64,000 nt of DNA from Berberis thunbergii (GCA_003290165.1 QNQO01000674.1:248001-312000); one strand, 5' to 3'; positions 37,317 through 49,400 are shown, numbered from the stretch's first letter. The notes: generated from the letters alone by a model not told the origin. Translations and numbers: made by a program.

Positions 37317-37792
37317 TGTTGCGCCTTATTTCGGAAGCGACTAGACACTGACAATTGCACACAAGTACCACAAGGATCCAATCAATTAAATAGAGCAACT
37401 AGCAATGAAAGCAATTAGAGAAAACCAAGAACATACCACAAGAGACACAAGGTTTACGTGGTTCGGTGAATTGCCTACTTCCATGGTGAGGTGATTCCAC
37501 TATATTTAAGAACAAGATACAAGAAGATGACAATTCTCACACAATCTCTCAGCAAGAGATGAAACAATTCCAACAATTATCTTTTTCTATTCCCTGTGCT
37601 TCACAATTTTTCTACGTGCAATAATAATAAAAAACACATACAGTTTCTAGTATTTATAGAAACAACAGTTTCCTGTTTCGCAGCAGTTTCCCGTTTCCTA
37701 GAATTTGTTTCATGTTCAAAAACGTTTCCTGTTTCACAAAACAGTTTCATGTTTCACAAAACAGGTTGTTTCCTGTTTCACACAAGAAATAG
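37317..37792 (-). repeat. 5' LTR of the copia element
   Basis: 476 bp with the same ends as the left LTR. It is longer through extra TTTCATGTTTCACAAAACA repeats near its right end. The primer site lies immediately to its left at about 37304-37314. Confidence 0.92.
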
Positions 37793-37797
37793 GGAAA

Positions 37798-38155
37798 ATC
37801 TGAATCGATCTACAAACACGAAGATGTGCACGCAACCCAAAATATAAGCAAACTCATCCCACATCACATGAACAAACACGTGACCCGCACAAACACCACC
37901 ACCACCACCTCTTCCTTCTCTCTCCTTATTAATTTTTTAATATTTATACAAATGAGAAGATAAAGTTTTTTCCTTCTTTTCTTCTCCTTATTTTCTATTT
38001 TTTCTCTTTCTTTTCCACTTCCTCTTCCCTTCTCTTGTTTGTCTTCTTCTTTCTCTCCTCACCTCTCTCTTTTTCATTTCCTTTTACAAACCCTCCATAC
38101 TGCCACCAACACAAATACAAAAATGAGTAAAAACCCATTAAGATCAGGTTTTAAT
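37798..38155. other. Pyrimidine-rich sequence, no gene
   Basis: 37900-38085 is almost entirely CTTCTT/TCTC-type pyrimidine tract on the plus strand. No coding feature is seen. Confidence 0.5.
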
Positions 38156-38464
38156 CACTACACCAAATTGGCACTTTTGTAACAACTCTAAAAACAGTAT
38201 CACTTTTGAGATGTTACAATTCACCAAACAATTTCAAATCAAAACTAAATTTAGTTAAAAAATGAAAAACAGTAACACAAAAAAAATGATACTATAAGTT
38301 GGATCACCATGAATAGTATTACTTTTATAATCATACTCTTCATGGTGATACTATTATTGTATCATTTTGTTTGTGAAAATGTGTAAAGTTGTTAAGTGAA
38401 TTGTTACACTTCAAAAGTGATACTGTTTTAGGGGATGTTACAAAAATGCCAATATGGTGTAGTG
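38156..38464. mobile_element. CACTA-type MITE
   Basis: It starts CACTACACCAAATTGGCAC and ends GCCAATATGGTGTAGTG. The arms pair imperfectly over most of the 309 bp, including AAAAGTGATACTGTTTTA-like segments, so single strands could fold into a long hairpin. An AAT target duplication flanks it (38153-38155 and 38465-38467). There is no coding capacity. Confidence 0.88.
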
Positions 38465-38841
38465 AATCAAATTATACATGCACCCTTTTTGCCAATAAAC
38501 TAATCACAAAATAACCCACAAAATAAGACATGAAATAATAGAAACAAATGTAATCTTTTAACTACTAAATATCTAACTATCACTAGATTACTAATTTACC
38601 CATGCATAAATTAGGTACAGATAAAATTTCAATTAGAACAAATTATTATGACATCAATAAAATAAAAATTTTGTTGAACTCCAAACACAACGGTAAATAT
38701 AAATTTCTGTAGTTCTAGAAAAAATGGGGTCGTTACTATTAGTGATGCCAAAGTCCACGCTTGAAATGCTTCTATTGCTATTAATGATGCACCACCATTA
38801 GTGCACTGCTCATATTACCATTCTCTCTGTTGACATTGTTT
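38465..38841. other. AT-rich spacer
   Basis: No recognised feature. Confidence 0.4.
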
Positions 38842-39770
38842 TCATATTTCATCTTCATTAATATTGTTGGCAATCCTTTTATGGATTTGTTGTCCTTGAG
38901 TAAACTCCTTGATTTTTATGTCCTTGAAATCAGATCCACATTGCAGTGCCAATGACACATCTAGAGCTGGAATCCATTTTTGGTCCAGACATTTCTTTCG
39001 ACTCCTACAATGGCTCCTCCAAACATGTACTTTTAATTGCAATGATACATAAGGTGAACTCCTGTATTAGAATATCTCGAACTTATAGTAATTAGATTCT
39101 TAAAATCAAAGTTTACAACAGTTGGAAAATGGATTACCTCAGTCTGCTTGTTGGAAGGATCACGTTACAATCAACGTCATTGAAATTTAAAAGCTCAGCT
39201 ACACTGTTAGCATGTTCAAACAATAGTTTCAGATTGTTCACACGGTTATGTTTCAAAACAAGGTGTAGAATTGTCTCATCCTGATGAGCCAGGATCCGAG
39301 TTGATTCATGATGGACCCAAAGTAACTCTTTGAGCACCTCATTTCTTCCCTTCATGGGTGCTACATGAAGAGGGTTCTCCCTAGTTCATACTTTTGTTCG
39401 CACGTATGATGCGTGTCAGCTTCCAACAACATTTTCACAATTTCTATGTATCCTTTAGTTGATACCAGGTGAAGTGGCAACCGTTCTTTATTGTCACGCT
39501 CTGGAGAAAGTTCATTGTTTTGACTGACAATCTCTTATGTGAAAAACAAACGTGCCCAAGCATACCTTTTACATGTAGTGGAGTCTATGGATCACCAAAA
39601 TCAAGAATGATTTGGTTGAAGAGTGGGTAATCATCAAGCAACTTCACTAAAGAAGCAACATCTCCCCTCATAGCTACATCACCTAGCCTTCTCAATGCTT
39701 GTTCATACTTATTACTCCCCGTCTTTCGCACTCAATATGTTATAGAAATCTCAACATCTGCCATGAGGGG
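38842..39770 (-). pseudogene. Ankyrin-repeat (BDA1/ACD6-like) pseudogene, copy 1
   Basis: On the minus strand exon 1 (about 39770-39138) shows DVAMRGDVASLVKLLDDYPL, TPLHVKGMLGH, EVLKELLWVHHESTRILAHQ and ETILHLVLKHNRVNNLKLL. These are typical ankyrin repeats of plant membrane ankyrin-PGG proteins. A GAG|GTAATC donor ends it at 39138. Exon 2 near 38842-39042 has SDFKDIKIKEF, matching the equivalent place in copy 2. Several frameshifts and stops break the repeats, and no PGG transmembrane domain is visible here. It is a paralogue of the gene at 49648-59480. Confidence 0.75.
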
Positions 39771-39959
39771 TTCGTGCATTCCTTTGTTATATAGAAGGCA
39801 AGAATGTGCACAAAAACCAAAAGACAAACTGATGATTCCATGCGATGATCAACAAGTTAAGTGTACACTATTTTTTTTTTAATTTTGTTACTAACTCTAA
39901 CCCTTTACGCGGTTAGTTAAATTAAAGGAATATTGAATTCAATGTCAGTTTATTTAGAG
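39771..39959. other. Spacer upstream of ankyrin copy 1
   Basis: AT-rich sequence with a T10 tract. No feature is recognised. Confidence 0.35.
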
Positions 39960-40800
39960 ATGGGGGCCGATGTAGTCAAATCTTGTTTTCCTTGACCTTA
40001 ACCTTGACTTGCACATGGAACACACGTGAGCCAAAGGCCACCGTTGTGACGACCGATGGTACTCCAATGCTAAAGTTAGACAAGGCTTGAGAAAGGCTTA
40101 AAGTTGTAAATTGGATTCCGTAGCATACCTTTGTTTGTCAACCTTGTGTCCTATTTATAATGCGAGAGTCCTTGTTCGGCTAGGCCTTTGGTGACGTAGT
40201 TTAGGAATAAAGATCTTGCCAAAGAACATTTCCTAGGTGGGAGTCGTACATGTAGGAGAGTTTCCCTACATGATCTGTGCTCCAAGATCTACGGGAGAAG
40301 TTTCTTTTTTGGAGTGTTGTTCATGCAAGGGAGTTTCCATGCACGACTTATACTCCAGTATTTTTTTTCTAGTCGAGACCAATGTATTGCGGGCTTGCCT
40401 TTCTTAGGTCGATCCCCTAGATACTTGCCTGATTAAGTCTTACATGTATTGGGCCTTACCATGTGACGTGTGGGCCTATAGGGCGCTACAATTCGGGTCC
40501 AACCTTCTGGATTCTGCCAAAGTTGGTTTAGTGTTGTGGGTTTTGCTAGATTGGGTGGGCAATCATGCCTCCTTAGATCTGCTGACGAGATTATCATGAC
40601 TATGGTGCAGATTAAAGGATAGTTTGGTGTATCAACAACTACTCCCCCTGAGTTAGTGGGTAAGCTCGTTAGTCCACTAAGTCATGTAATGGAGGGCCTA
40701 AACGGTCATGATGGTTGAGTCTAAATCGTCTATTTGAGTGGCGAGCTTCTTTAATTGGGTGTACGTCAGCTTGAAAAAAAGAAAAAGGTGGGAATTAAGT
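39960..40800 (-). repeat. Putative LTR remnant of a second Tat-like gypsy element
   Basis: Its organisation resembles the LTR at 8243, with GGTACTCCAATGCTAAAGTT and a minus-strand TATAAATA site at about 40151-40160, followed by a GGGCC-rich stretch. The edges are not defined. It borders a plus-strand reading frame (40935 onward), the arrangement seen in Tat elements that carry an antisense ORF next to the 3' LTR. Confidence 0.4.
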
Positions 40801-40934
40801 TTTCTATATAGATCCTCTTCTCTGTAGAGTTTATTTCTTCACTTTTTTGATCTCAAAGACTTCACTTTGTTGTTTCACTTTTCGCGCTTTTGACATTGCT
40901 CAACTTCTGTAATCGAAAGTTTGTACATTCTTCC

Positions 40935-41308
40935 ATGGCGGGCCGATATCAGCTTTCTGATGGATTGTTCGCTAAAAGCCGTATGTTCTTTGAGGAGAGG
41001 TCAATCTACAAGTCGAATCTGGAGGGCCTTCACAAGACATATGGGATCCCTGATGATTTGGTGCTCTTCACATTGGGTGTAGGTAAGGCATCATTGTCTC
41101 CTCCAGAAGGATTTATCTGCTTGCACTTCAATCGAGCATCCATTTTATTGTCATCAAGGAGATTTGGAGCTTCTTGGTGTACCTCGGCATTTCGCCTGCT
41201 CAGCTGGTACCGAATGAGTATAAGACGGTGATCACCATTTTGATTAGAGCGAAGGATGTTGATGTCCGAGTGTCTCCAAGGGTGATCCAACTGCTCACAT
41301 CTCCTTAG
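40935..41308 (+). pseudogene. Antisense-ORF protein of a gypsy element (PF04195-like), part 1
   Basis: From ATG (MAGRYQLSDGLFAKSRMFFE) the frame runs through PDDLVLFTLGVG and PPEGFICLHFNR. It then continues, after a frameshift, with the motif FLVYLGISPAQLVPNEYKT. This P-L-..SPAQLVPN pattern marks the family catalogued as putative gypsy-type transposon protein. The coding stretch is cut at 41308 by the hAT insertion and resumes after 47535. It is not a transposase in any demonstrated sense. Confidence 0.55.
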
Positions 41309-41386
41309 CAGTGTTCTAAAAATCGCTAGGCGCTGGGCGGGCGGCGAGCAGGTGCCTAGCGCCCAGGGGCCTAGGCGGGTGCCTAG

Positions 41387-41817
41387 TGTCACGGGCTTTC
41401 TTTTCACAAGGTACTTCCCGTGCGGCACTAGCAAACTTTGCCCCAAGTTATCAAAGAAAGCTAGTCATCCTTGCCCACAAAAGACTTACTTAGACTTTGG
41501 AAAACTAAGCAAACTAATAACACACAAGAGAGCTAAAGAGAACTAGAACTTGTATTGCTTGAATTCTCTGAGGTGATTACAACAAATGAGGCCTTAGCCT
41601 ATTTATACAACTCCACCTCCTCAATGGACGGTGGTGATCGTTTTAATCTAACGGTCTATATTGAGTTTCTACACACTTCCTAAGAAATATCTAAGGACTA
41701 GAATCTTATGGAACTTTATGGGAGGTTCTAGAGAACTCTCTCTAGAACAATGTGGAAAACTCTACATTATGTACACTTGCCAACCTCACTTGGCTAGGCA
41801 AGAAAATAGTTGTGACA
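41387..41817 (-). repeat. 3' LTR of the chromovirus
   Basis: 431 bp, TGTCACGGGC..AGTTGTGACA. It differs from the other LTR at five positions by hand comparison, all in the half nearest its plus-strand start. Confidence 0.95.
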
Positions 41818-41828
41818 TTCTCCCCCAC

Positions 41829-44455
41829 CTAATCAGGCGACGTCCTCGTTGCCTTCAAATCCTCGTACGCTTTGATTTGCTCCTTGAAGTGCCACAAATG
41901 TTGGATTGGCTCCCAACTAGCTTTACTTTCTGGCAATCCCTTCCACTTGACGAGTAGCTCATGTGTGGGAGGTTGGTTGGAATGACGCACCACACGATCT
42001 GACAAGATAATCTCTGGTTCCTTGTCATGTTGGATCCTCATGCCCATTGGTGCTCTTTGAGAAACTCCTCGATTTGGATCATCCCGATCTTCCTTATACG
42101 GTTTCAGTAGGCTCACATGGAAAACTGGATGAAACTTGATCCTCGGTGGTAACTCAACCTTGTAGGCTTGCTTTCCCACTTTCTTGACTATGGGGAAAGG
42201 ACCCTCATATCTTCTAATAAGGCCACAATGCAGTCTAGAAAGTCTGGCATGAGCATGCATCTTGACAAGCACAAGGTTTCCAACCTGAAACTCTCGAGGC
42301 CGTCTCTTCTTGTCGGCCCACTTCTTCATCCTCTTGGAGGCCTTTTCCAGGTAAGCTCGAGCCTCATCAGCTTGATCATTCCATCCTTTGGCAAACTTGT
42401 AGGCTGATGGACTCACTCCTGTGTAACCAGTGGCAATAGAACTCGGGGTCATAGGTTGTTGTCCCATGACAATCTCAAATGGGCTACGACCCGTCACTTC
42501 ACTCTTCTGCAAGTTGAAAGAGAATTGGGCAACATCTAGCAACTTAGCCCAATCTCGCTGGTTGGCACTCACATAGTGCCTAAGATATAACTCTAGCAAG
42601 GCATTCATCCTTTCCGTTTGACCATCCGTTTGAGGATGAAAGCTAGTAGAGAAATTAAGGTCGGTACCCAATAACTTGAACAACTCAGTCCAAAATTTCC
42701 CCGTGAACCGAGTATCTCGATCACTGATGATAGATTTGGGCACACCCCAATACTTCACCACATGTTTGAGGAATAAATGTGCGGCTTGCTCGGCTGTGCA
42801 CTCCTTGGGTGTGGGAATGAAGGTGGCATACTTCGAAAATCTGTCCACGACCACAAGTATCCAATTGCAACCCTCTGATACAGGCAACCCAACTATGAAA
42901 TCTAAGGAAACACTCTCCCAAGGTCTCTCTGGGATGGGGAGGGGTTCAAGTAAGCCGGCAGGTGATTGTTGCTCCACTTTGTCTTGTTGGCATACAAGAC
43001 AAGTCTTTACATATGCTTCGATATCATCTCTCATATGTGGCCAGTAATAAGAATCTTCCACAAGAGCAATAGTCCGATGTATACCTGGATGTCCGGCCCA
43101 CTTGCTATCATGGCATTCTTTCAAGACTTCCTTCCTTAGGTTGTCATGAGGTGGAACATAGATTCGCCTTCCCTTAGAGTATATCAAGCCATTCTCCACC
43201 CAAAACCGCCTTGTCTTCCCATCTTTGACAAGAGCTATGATGGTTTGAGCCATGGAATCATGTGCCAATCCTTCCTTTATGCGTTCCTTCAAGTTGCTTT
43301 GAGGTTGACTTATGTCAGCAAGTTCTCCTTTTCTACTCAAAGCATCTGCAACAAGATTAGCTTTGCCAGGCTTGTACTCCAAAGTGTAATCGAACTCTGC
43401 CAAGAAATCTTGCCACCTAGCTTGTTTTGGTGTGAGCTTCTTTTGTGTCTGGAAGTAGCTAGTGGCAACATTGTCGGTCTTGACCACAAACTTGCTCCCA
43501 AGCAAGTAATGTCGCCATGTTCGTAGGCAATGCACAACCGCTGTCATTTCCTTCTCTTGTACTGTGTACCGCCTCTCAGTATCATTGAGCTTCCTACTTT
43601 CAAAGGCAATAGGATGTCCTTCTTGCATCAGTACCCCACCAATAGCAAAGTCGGAAGCATCCGCGTGTACATCAAAAGACATAGAATGGTTGGGAAGTGA
43701 CAACACCGGTTCTTCCACAATTGACTTCTTCAATCCTTCGAAAGCTTGTTGGCATTTTGAACTCCAATCCCAACTTCGTCCCTTCTTGAGCAAATTCGTC
43801 AATGGAGTGGCTATGGAAGAGTAGCCTTTGATGAACCTTCTATAATAGTTCACCAAGCCAAGAAAAGATCTTAACTCGGTGACTTTGGTTGGTGGTTCCC
43901 AATCTTGGATGGCTTGTACCTTGGACTTGTCCATACGAAGCTTGCCCTTGCCAATGATATGACCCAAGAATGTCACCTCTTCTTGGGCAAATGAGCACTT
44001 CTCCTTTTTGACATAGAGTTCGTTCTCCTTCAAGGTTTGGAATACTTGCCTCAAGTGATCCATATGTTCCTCCAATGTCTTACTATAGATCACAATGTCA
44101 TCAAGGTACACAACTACGAACTGATCAAGGTAAGGACCTAGTACCTTATTCATTAGAGTGCAAAATGTGGCCGGCGCATTAGTTAAACCAAATGGCATGA
44201 CTAAGAACTCGTAAGACCCGTACCTTGTAACACATGCCGTCTTTGGTTCATCTCCTTCGGCTATGCGGACTTGATAATATCCCGAGCGCAAGTCAAGCTT
44301 GGTAAAGTACCTTGCATCACCAAGTTGATCAAAGAGATCCGCAATAAATGGAATCGGGTACTTGTTATTGATAGTGACCTTGTTGAGTGCCCGATAGTCA
44401 ATACAAAGCCGTAGGGATTCATCATGTTTCTTTTGAAATAAGACCGGCGCACCAT
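41829..44455 (-). CDS. Chromovirus pol: RT, RNase H, integrase, chromodomain
   Basis: The frame opens with [12 protein letters not shown], then [11 protein letters not shown], and continues without a stop for more than 820 codons. RT motifs are [12 protein letters not shown] and the catalytic [11 protein letters not shown]. RNase H shows [19 protein letters not shown] and KTDN. Integrase has the zinc-binding [16 protein letters not shown] and the catalytic D-D-E in [15 protein letters not shown] and [12 protein letters not shown]-terminal chromodomain has [19 protein letters not shown] and ASWEP; such domains guide insertion by reading chromatin. There is no natural ATG: it is the 3' part of a polyprotein severed from gag-PR by a small deletion. 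Confidence 0.93.
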
Positions 44456-46368
44456 ATGGAGCTTATATAACCAGCATCTAGTAAATCCTTTAATTGTCTT
44501 CTTAACTCCTCGAGCTCAGGAGGTGCCATACGATAAGGAGCAAATGCGGGTGGCTTTGCTCCAACTTCTAACTCAATAGCATGATCCACCTCTCTCGTTG
44601 GTGGAAGCTTCTTAGGCAACTCGGCAGGCATAACATCCTTATACTCCTTGAGAACATCTTGGACGACCTTAGGTGCATTCACCTCTCCATCCATGGGACC
44701 TTCATCTTCCTTGAGGGTAGCCAAGTAAGTAGGCTCATTTATCTTTACTCCTTTAGAAAGTTGGAGAGCGGACACCATTCTCTCCTTACTTATCTCCCTT
44801 ACTACGGGCACAACACAAGGTTGTCCCTTCTCCATGATGCACATGGTGTTGGCATATGGTACCAGAAAAGCCTTCACCATGTCCAAGAAGTCTATACCCA
44901 AATAGAATTTGTGATCATCAATTGGGGCAATAGTTATGTCGACTTTACCTTGCCATTGTCCAAGTCGAATATCGGTGCCACGAGCTACTCCTTCAATTGG
45001 GAGACTTTTAGCATTGACTCCCTTGATATAACCTTTCTCCTTTGTATATGATAGGCCAATTTCTTCAGCAAGGTCTTTGGCCATGTAGACTGTGTCGGCT
45101 CCGGTATCCACCATGGCTTTCAAAGTCTTGTCCCCAATCTCGGTCTCCACGTACATCCTTCCACGTGGTTGTTCTTCGACCTTAGCTTGAATGGCACTTA
45201 GGAGATTCATTGAGGCGATCCTCCTTGCCTCCTTTGCTTCTTCCTCCATGACAAGCGCGACAAGTTTCCCCCGGTTTGGACACTCAAATGCCCGATGGGG
45301 TCCACTACATAAGAAGCAAGACATCTTCTTGGGTGATCCATCTCTTTTCTCCTTCCCCTTGTATTTGGAGTACTTGTGTTCCTTGGAGGACTTCTCTTTG
45401 TCTCCCCCACCTTTGCCATCATTACTCGACCTTTTCCCTTGTCCCTTGGATGAGTCCTTTCTTTTGAACTCAATCAAGGATTCAGCCGCAGCCATAGCCG
45501 TTCCAAGGTCTTGCACACCTCGCCTCTTCAATTCTAACTTGGCCCAACCCGTTAGGCCATCAAGGAAGCTAATCAAAGCATCCTTTTCTCCCATGTCAGG
45601 AATCTCCAAGAGCAACTCTGAGAACTCCTTCACATACTCCCTTATGTGGCCTTCCTTATGTTGAAGGCGACGAAGCTTGGCCCTAGCTTCGTTCTCGGCA
45701 TCCTCCGGGTAGAATTGTCTCTTGAGTTCCTTCGTGAACTCTTCCCAAGTGTCGATGGTGCATAATCCTTTCTTGACATCATCGGACCTTCTGCGCCACA
45801 AAATTGTAGCAACATCGTTTAAATATAAGGAGACACTACGTACCTTTGATGCTTCATCTATTATGCCAACTGCATCAAAGTAGCGTTCCATGTTCCACAA
45901 GAAGTTGTCGATCTCCCTCGCACTCCTTGCCCCACCATAGGCCTTAGGTTTGGGAGCTTCGACTCTGTGGGTGACTGTCCCTGGTGTAGTCCCACCATTG
46001 GCTACCGCAGCCATGCACACCCTGAGTTGAGTTTCAAGTTTCTCAACTCTTTCTTTATAAGCTTCCATCTCCTCATCTTTAGCAACAACTTTGGCTTCTA
46101 GGGACTCGATCTTTTTGGACACCATGTCCACTACTGCGTTTAAGGCTCCTTGCATCTCTTCCCGGAGCTCTTGGTCCTCCCCGTTGGACGCTTGCCCCTC
46201 GATGCGTAGGTCCATGTCTTCAACTTTATCCCTTACGTCGGACATGGGGGCACACAACTTGGCCAACCTTTCATCCATCGCAGCGATTAAGTCCTTAGAC
46301 TTGTCCTTGCGGACTTTTCCACCTTTGTCAGTGTTGCCAATTGCTGGGTTGTTGACCTCTGACGACAT
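44422..46368 (-). CDS. Chromovirus gag and protease
   Basis: 648 codons starting [19 protein letters not shown] coiled-coil segment covers about residues 75-115. The gag domain has [20 protein letters not shown] and the [20 protein letters not shown] stretch. A lysine-rich linker and the zinc knuckle [14 protein letters not shown] follow at about residue 350. The aspartic protease site [10 protein letters not shown] follows at about residue 420. The end of the frame enters RT (DLLDAGYI) and then loses frame through a short deletion at about 44455-44465, ending at a TGA. Without that lesion, gag and pol would form one reading frame. Confidence 0.92.
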   Translation of the reverse strand: MSSEVNNPAIGNTDKGGKVRKDKSKDLIAAMDERLAKLCAPMSDVRDKVEDMDLRIEGQASNGEDQELREEMQGALNAVVDMVSKKIESLEAKVVAKDEEMEAYKERVEKLETQLRVCMAAVANGGTTPGTVTHRVEAPKPKAYGGARSAREIDNFLWNMERYFDAVGIIDEASKVRSVSLYLNDVATILWRRRSDDVKKGLCTIDTWEEFTKELKRQFYPEDAENEARAKLRRLQHKEGHIREYVKEFSELLLEIPDMGEKDALISFLDGLTGWAKLELKRRGVQDLGTAMAAAESLIEFKRKDSSKGQGKRSSNDGKGGGDKEKSSKEHKYSKYKGKEKRDGSPKKMSCFLCSGPHRAFECPNRGKLVALVMEEEAKEARRIASMNLLSAIQAKVEEQPRGRMYVETEIGDKTLKAMVDTGADTVYMAKDLAEEIGLSYTKEKGYIKGVNAKSLPIEGVARGTDIRLGQWQGKVDITIAPIDDHKFYLGIDFLDMVKAFLVPYANTMCIMEKGQPCVVPVVREISKERMVSALQLSKGVKINEPTYLATLKEDEGPMDGEVNAPKVVQDVLKEYKDVMPAELPKKLPPTREVDHAIELEVGAKPPAFAPYRMAPPELEELRRQLKDLLDAGYISSIWCAGLISKET

Positions 46369-46423
46369 TCTCTTGTGTAGAATGATTTTACCAACCTTGT
46401 CAAACCTTGGCTCTGATACCTAC

Positions 46424-46854
46424 TGTCACGGGCTTTATTTTCACAAGGTACTTCCCGTGCGGCACTAGCAAACTTTGCCCCAAGTTATCAAAGAAAGCTA
46501 GTCAGCCTTCCCCACAAAAGACTTACTTAGACTTTGGAAAACTAAGCAAGCTAATAACACACAAGAGAGCTAAAGAGAACTAGAACTTGTATTGCTTGAA
46601 TTCTCTGAGGTGATTACAACAAATGAGGCCTTAACCTATTTATACAACTCCACCTCCTCAATGGACGGTGGTGATCGTTTTAATCTAACGGTCTATATTG
46701 AGTTTCTACACACTTCCTAAGAAATATCTAAGGACTAGAATCTTATGGAACTTTATGGGAGGTTCTAGAGAACTCTCTCTAGAACAATGTGGAAAACTCT
46801 ACATTATGTACACTTGCCAACCTCACTTGGCTAGGCAAGAAAATAGTTGTGACA
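46424..46854 (-). repeat. 5' LTR of the chromovirus
   Basis: 431 bp, the same length as the other LTR. The primer site lies immediately to its left on the plus strand (about 46407-46422). Confidence 0.95.
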
Positions 46855-47535
46855 CTAGGCGGTGCCTGGGCGGTCTTAGGTTTTGTATTATAACTTTAAT
46901 AATTTACAAAAGTTAAGCATAATACATTATCAATTACATCCAATTTAATGTCAATATATATATATGCAAAATTTAAAAACATGAAAAATTAACAATCGTG
47001 AACAAAATTTATTAAAATTCAAATGACTGAAGTTGGTCATGATGGGTACTTTATATAAATTTGAATTTGTGTACTCTTTTATTTTTCTTCAAATTGCATG
47101 AATAACCTCAGTTATGTTTGATAAAACCTACATTAGTAAAATTGGTACCGGCAGATCCTTTAAGAATTTCATTAAGTAATCATCCTTCGCTACATTTAGA
47201 CATATCATCATTATCATCATCAAAACCCGTTCCCGTGATTTTCTAAAAAAACAATTAAATAGTTTATTTCTAAAAAATAGGAAAGAAAAATAAAATAAGA
47301 ACACAATCAACCTTATTAAAAAATAAAAAAAATAAAAAAAATCAAAAAAAATCTCCTAGACCGCCTAGACTCCGCCTAGGCCGCCTAGACCCCGCCCAGA
47401 CCCACCTAGACCCGCCCAGACCGCCCAGACTGCCCAGAACCGCCCAGACAGCCTCCCAGGCATTAATCTGGGCGGTTTTCCACCTTCTAACGCCTAGGCG
47501 CCGCCTAGACCGATTTTTAGAACACTGTTCCTTAG

Positions 47536-49110
47536 ATAAACTAGCATGTTGTATGCGTGTTAACGTCGAAAAACTGTTTTTGTAATCTGCCTGACGACTT
47601 CAAGTTCTGACAGAAATATTGTTTTATGGCTTCTGTGGACTTGAGGTATTTCAAACTTGCTGGTCGTCCAATCGAGCAAGAGTTCAGGCAACTGAGTAAG
47701 TTTAGTTTCGATCTCGATTCTGCCAGTGTTGATTGCTTTTTGAGTTGTTATCTGTGTTTTCTTTAGGGAAGTTTCCAATTACGCCACTTTCTTCCAAAGA
47801 CGAAGCAGTTATGGATAAATTCCTTGACATGCCTCGGATGCGGGTATAAGATGTCGTCCAACCTTCTAATATCAAGTGCAATGAAATGTGGGCTCATTGG
47901 CATGAGATTCCCACTCTTTTTAGAATTTTGAAGCCGAAGTCCAAAGGTGAACCCTCTTCGAAGAAGATGAAGCTTTCGAAAGTTAAGATTTCGAGCTCGT
48001 CAAGGAGAGCGGAGTTGAATGAGGTGTTTTCTTCTCGTGTGTGCTCAAAGAAACCTCGTGCTGCAACTAAGCTTGCTAGTGAACGTTTGGCCCCTTCAGA
48101 AGGGGGGATGCGAAGCTGTGGGGCAAGATCTTGATTCGTCTGCTGGGGCAGAAGTTCTTGTGTCCGAGGGGCATGATGTTCAGGCACATACCCCTATTTC
48201 TCTCCCCGATTAGGAGAAAAACTATCTACAAATGGTGGAGATTGAAGATATAACGAAGCTGAGTACTGAGCAAAGTGAAACTTGTGAACAAACTATTGGT
48301 ACAGGCGGGTATGGCAGCTTCGTCCGATGCGGGTCAGACTAGTCCTTTTTTGTTGAAGATTTCAAGTACAACCCCTCCTTCGATCGCGAGTCTCCTTGGC
48401 TTGCGGAAGAGCCGTATGACTATCGTCCTTATGGAAAAAGTCTCCTCTACATTTACCGTATTGTCTTCCGTCCCGATCTTGACCTCACATTGAAGTGACG
48501 ATGGGTCCGAAAGATAACTTACTTCCTTCATCCCTGTCAACTACTTTTGAGTCGGCTCGTGAGAGAAATCCGATCTTGTGAGAAAAGGGAAAATGGTAGA
48601 GGAAGGCCTTAATGCGGTGAAGATGGTGAAAGGTAGTGCTAGAGTAGTTCCAGTCCCAGAGGACCTCCATCCGGATACACAGATCAACCCATTCACCCCG
48701 AATGTGTTAAAGATGAGCAACCAAGTCTGGCAGCAAGAAGTCGACATTTACTATGCCTCTAGGAAGCATATCAGTAAATGGAATGTCTGGGAGGCAAACT
48801 GCGATCCGAAGCGAGAAGGCGACACGCTAGGAGAGCGTATATATGGACAAAGGGTAGAAACATATGGTGCTAGGGATGTCATACCTGAACCAAGTTGTCA
48901 TTGTTGGGACGAAAGTTGAGGCTGCTCATGAGAGAGTGTATTCTATGGAACGAGTCTTTACAAATTTGCAGAAGTCATACTTCGATGCTCCCCGTAAAAT
49001 TGAATCAGTGAAGAAACAACTTGAAGAAAGGATTGTTCTTGACAATGCTGAAGGTTTTATCACATTCCCGTGTGTCTTTTCCTGCACTTCTACTAGATAG
49101 CATTGTTCTT
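47536..49110 (+). pseudogene. Antisense-ORF protein of a gypsy element, part 2
   Basis: This is the continuation of the plus-strand frame interrupted at 41308. Pieces include ASVDLRYFKLAGRPIEQEF (from 47625), KPKSKGEPSSKKMKLSK (47930), VPVPEDLHPDTQINPFTPN (48650), SNQVWQQEVDIYYASRKHIS (48715) and a helical EAAHERVYSMERVFTNLQKS (48920). Frameshifts separate them. The helical tail suits the coiled-coil end of gypsy antisense-ORF proteins. No pol of that element remains next to it. Confidence 0.5.
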
Positions 49111-49400
49111 GACATTTAGTTGTTTTAAAGTTTTTAGAGTTATTCACACTTTTCAGGGAATAAAAAGCTGTAAATTTTCAATTATAATCATGTAGAAGAA
49201 ATTGGACATTGGGAAGGGCGGTTGAGACAATTGAATGGCTCGACTTATGTATATGTAAACCGAAATGACGGGTAAAATTAGTATAATACTACGCGGAGAA
49301 ATAAGTCTGACATTACTGACAAGGTAAGTAATAAACATGAGTCATCCTTCAATGATCAATAACTTCTGAAGCAGAGGAGGAAGTATATCAAGGCCCAAAC
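49111..49400. other. Spacer between gypsy remnant and ankyrin copy 2
   Basis: No gene is recognised. The 3' untranslated region of the ankyrin gene probably lies here. Confidence 0.35.

Larger units (their letters stand above)
32557..37792 (-). mobile_element. Ty1/copia retrotransposon, Tork-like, with both LTRs
   Basis: LTRs of the form TGTTGCGCCTTA..TTTCACA bound a minus-strand gag-PR-INT-RT-RH body. A perfect 5-bp target duplication CAAGA lies at 32552-32556 and 37793-37797. The primer site after the right LTR is TTGGTATCAGAGC (initiator Met tRNA), and a purine tract GCCGAGGTGGAGAA precedes the left LTR. The domain order with integrase before RT defines copia. The gag type suggests the Tork lineage. 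Point stops and several frameshifts make it inactive, and the LTRs differ in length. Confidence 0.95.
41387..46854 (-). mobile_element. Chromovirus (Ty3/gypsy) retrotransposon, nearly intact
   Basis: Two 431-bp LTRs with ends TGTCAC..GTGACA bound one gag-PR-RT-RH-INT-chromodomain coding region on the minus strand. CTAG repeats on both sides (41383-41386 and 46855-46858) serve as the target duplication. The primer site after the right LTR is GGTATCAGAGCCAAGG (initiator Met tRNA), and a purine tract GGTGGGGGAGAA precedes the left LTR. By hand I count five differences between LTRs, so insertion was recent. One frameshift near 44460 separates gag-PR from pol. Confidence 0.95.
41309..47527. mobile_element. 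Non-autonomous hAT element containing a chromovirus
   Basis: The ends CAGTGTTCTAAAAATCG and CGATTTTTAGAACACTG are perfect inverted repeats of a common plant hAT type. The flanks CTCCTTAG (41301-41308) and TTCCTTAG (47528-47535) form an 8-bp target duplication with one mismatch. GC-rich subterminal units of CCGCCTAG/CTAGGCGG crowd both ends. Without the retrotransposon it is about 750 bp and codes for nothing. Confidence 0.92.

Noticed and set aside
40935..49110. A DNA transposase, as the family name putative gypsy-type transposon suggests
   Set aside because: No DDE-type catalytic motifs or terminal inverted repeats belong to it. Its context is that of a gypsy accessory ORF.
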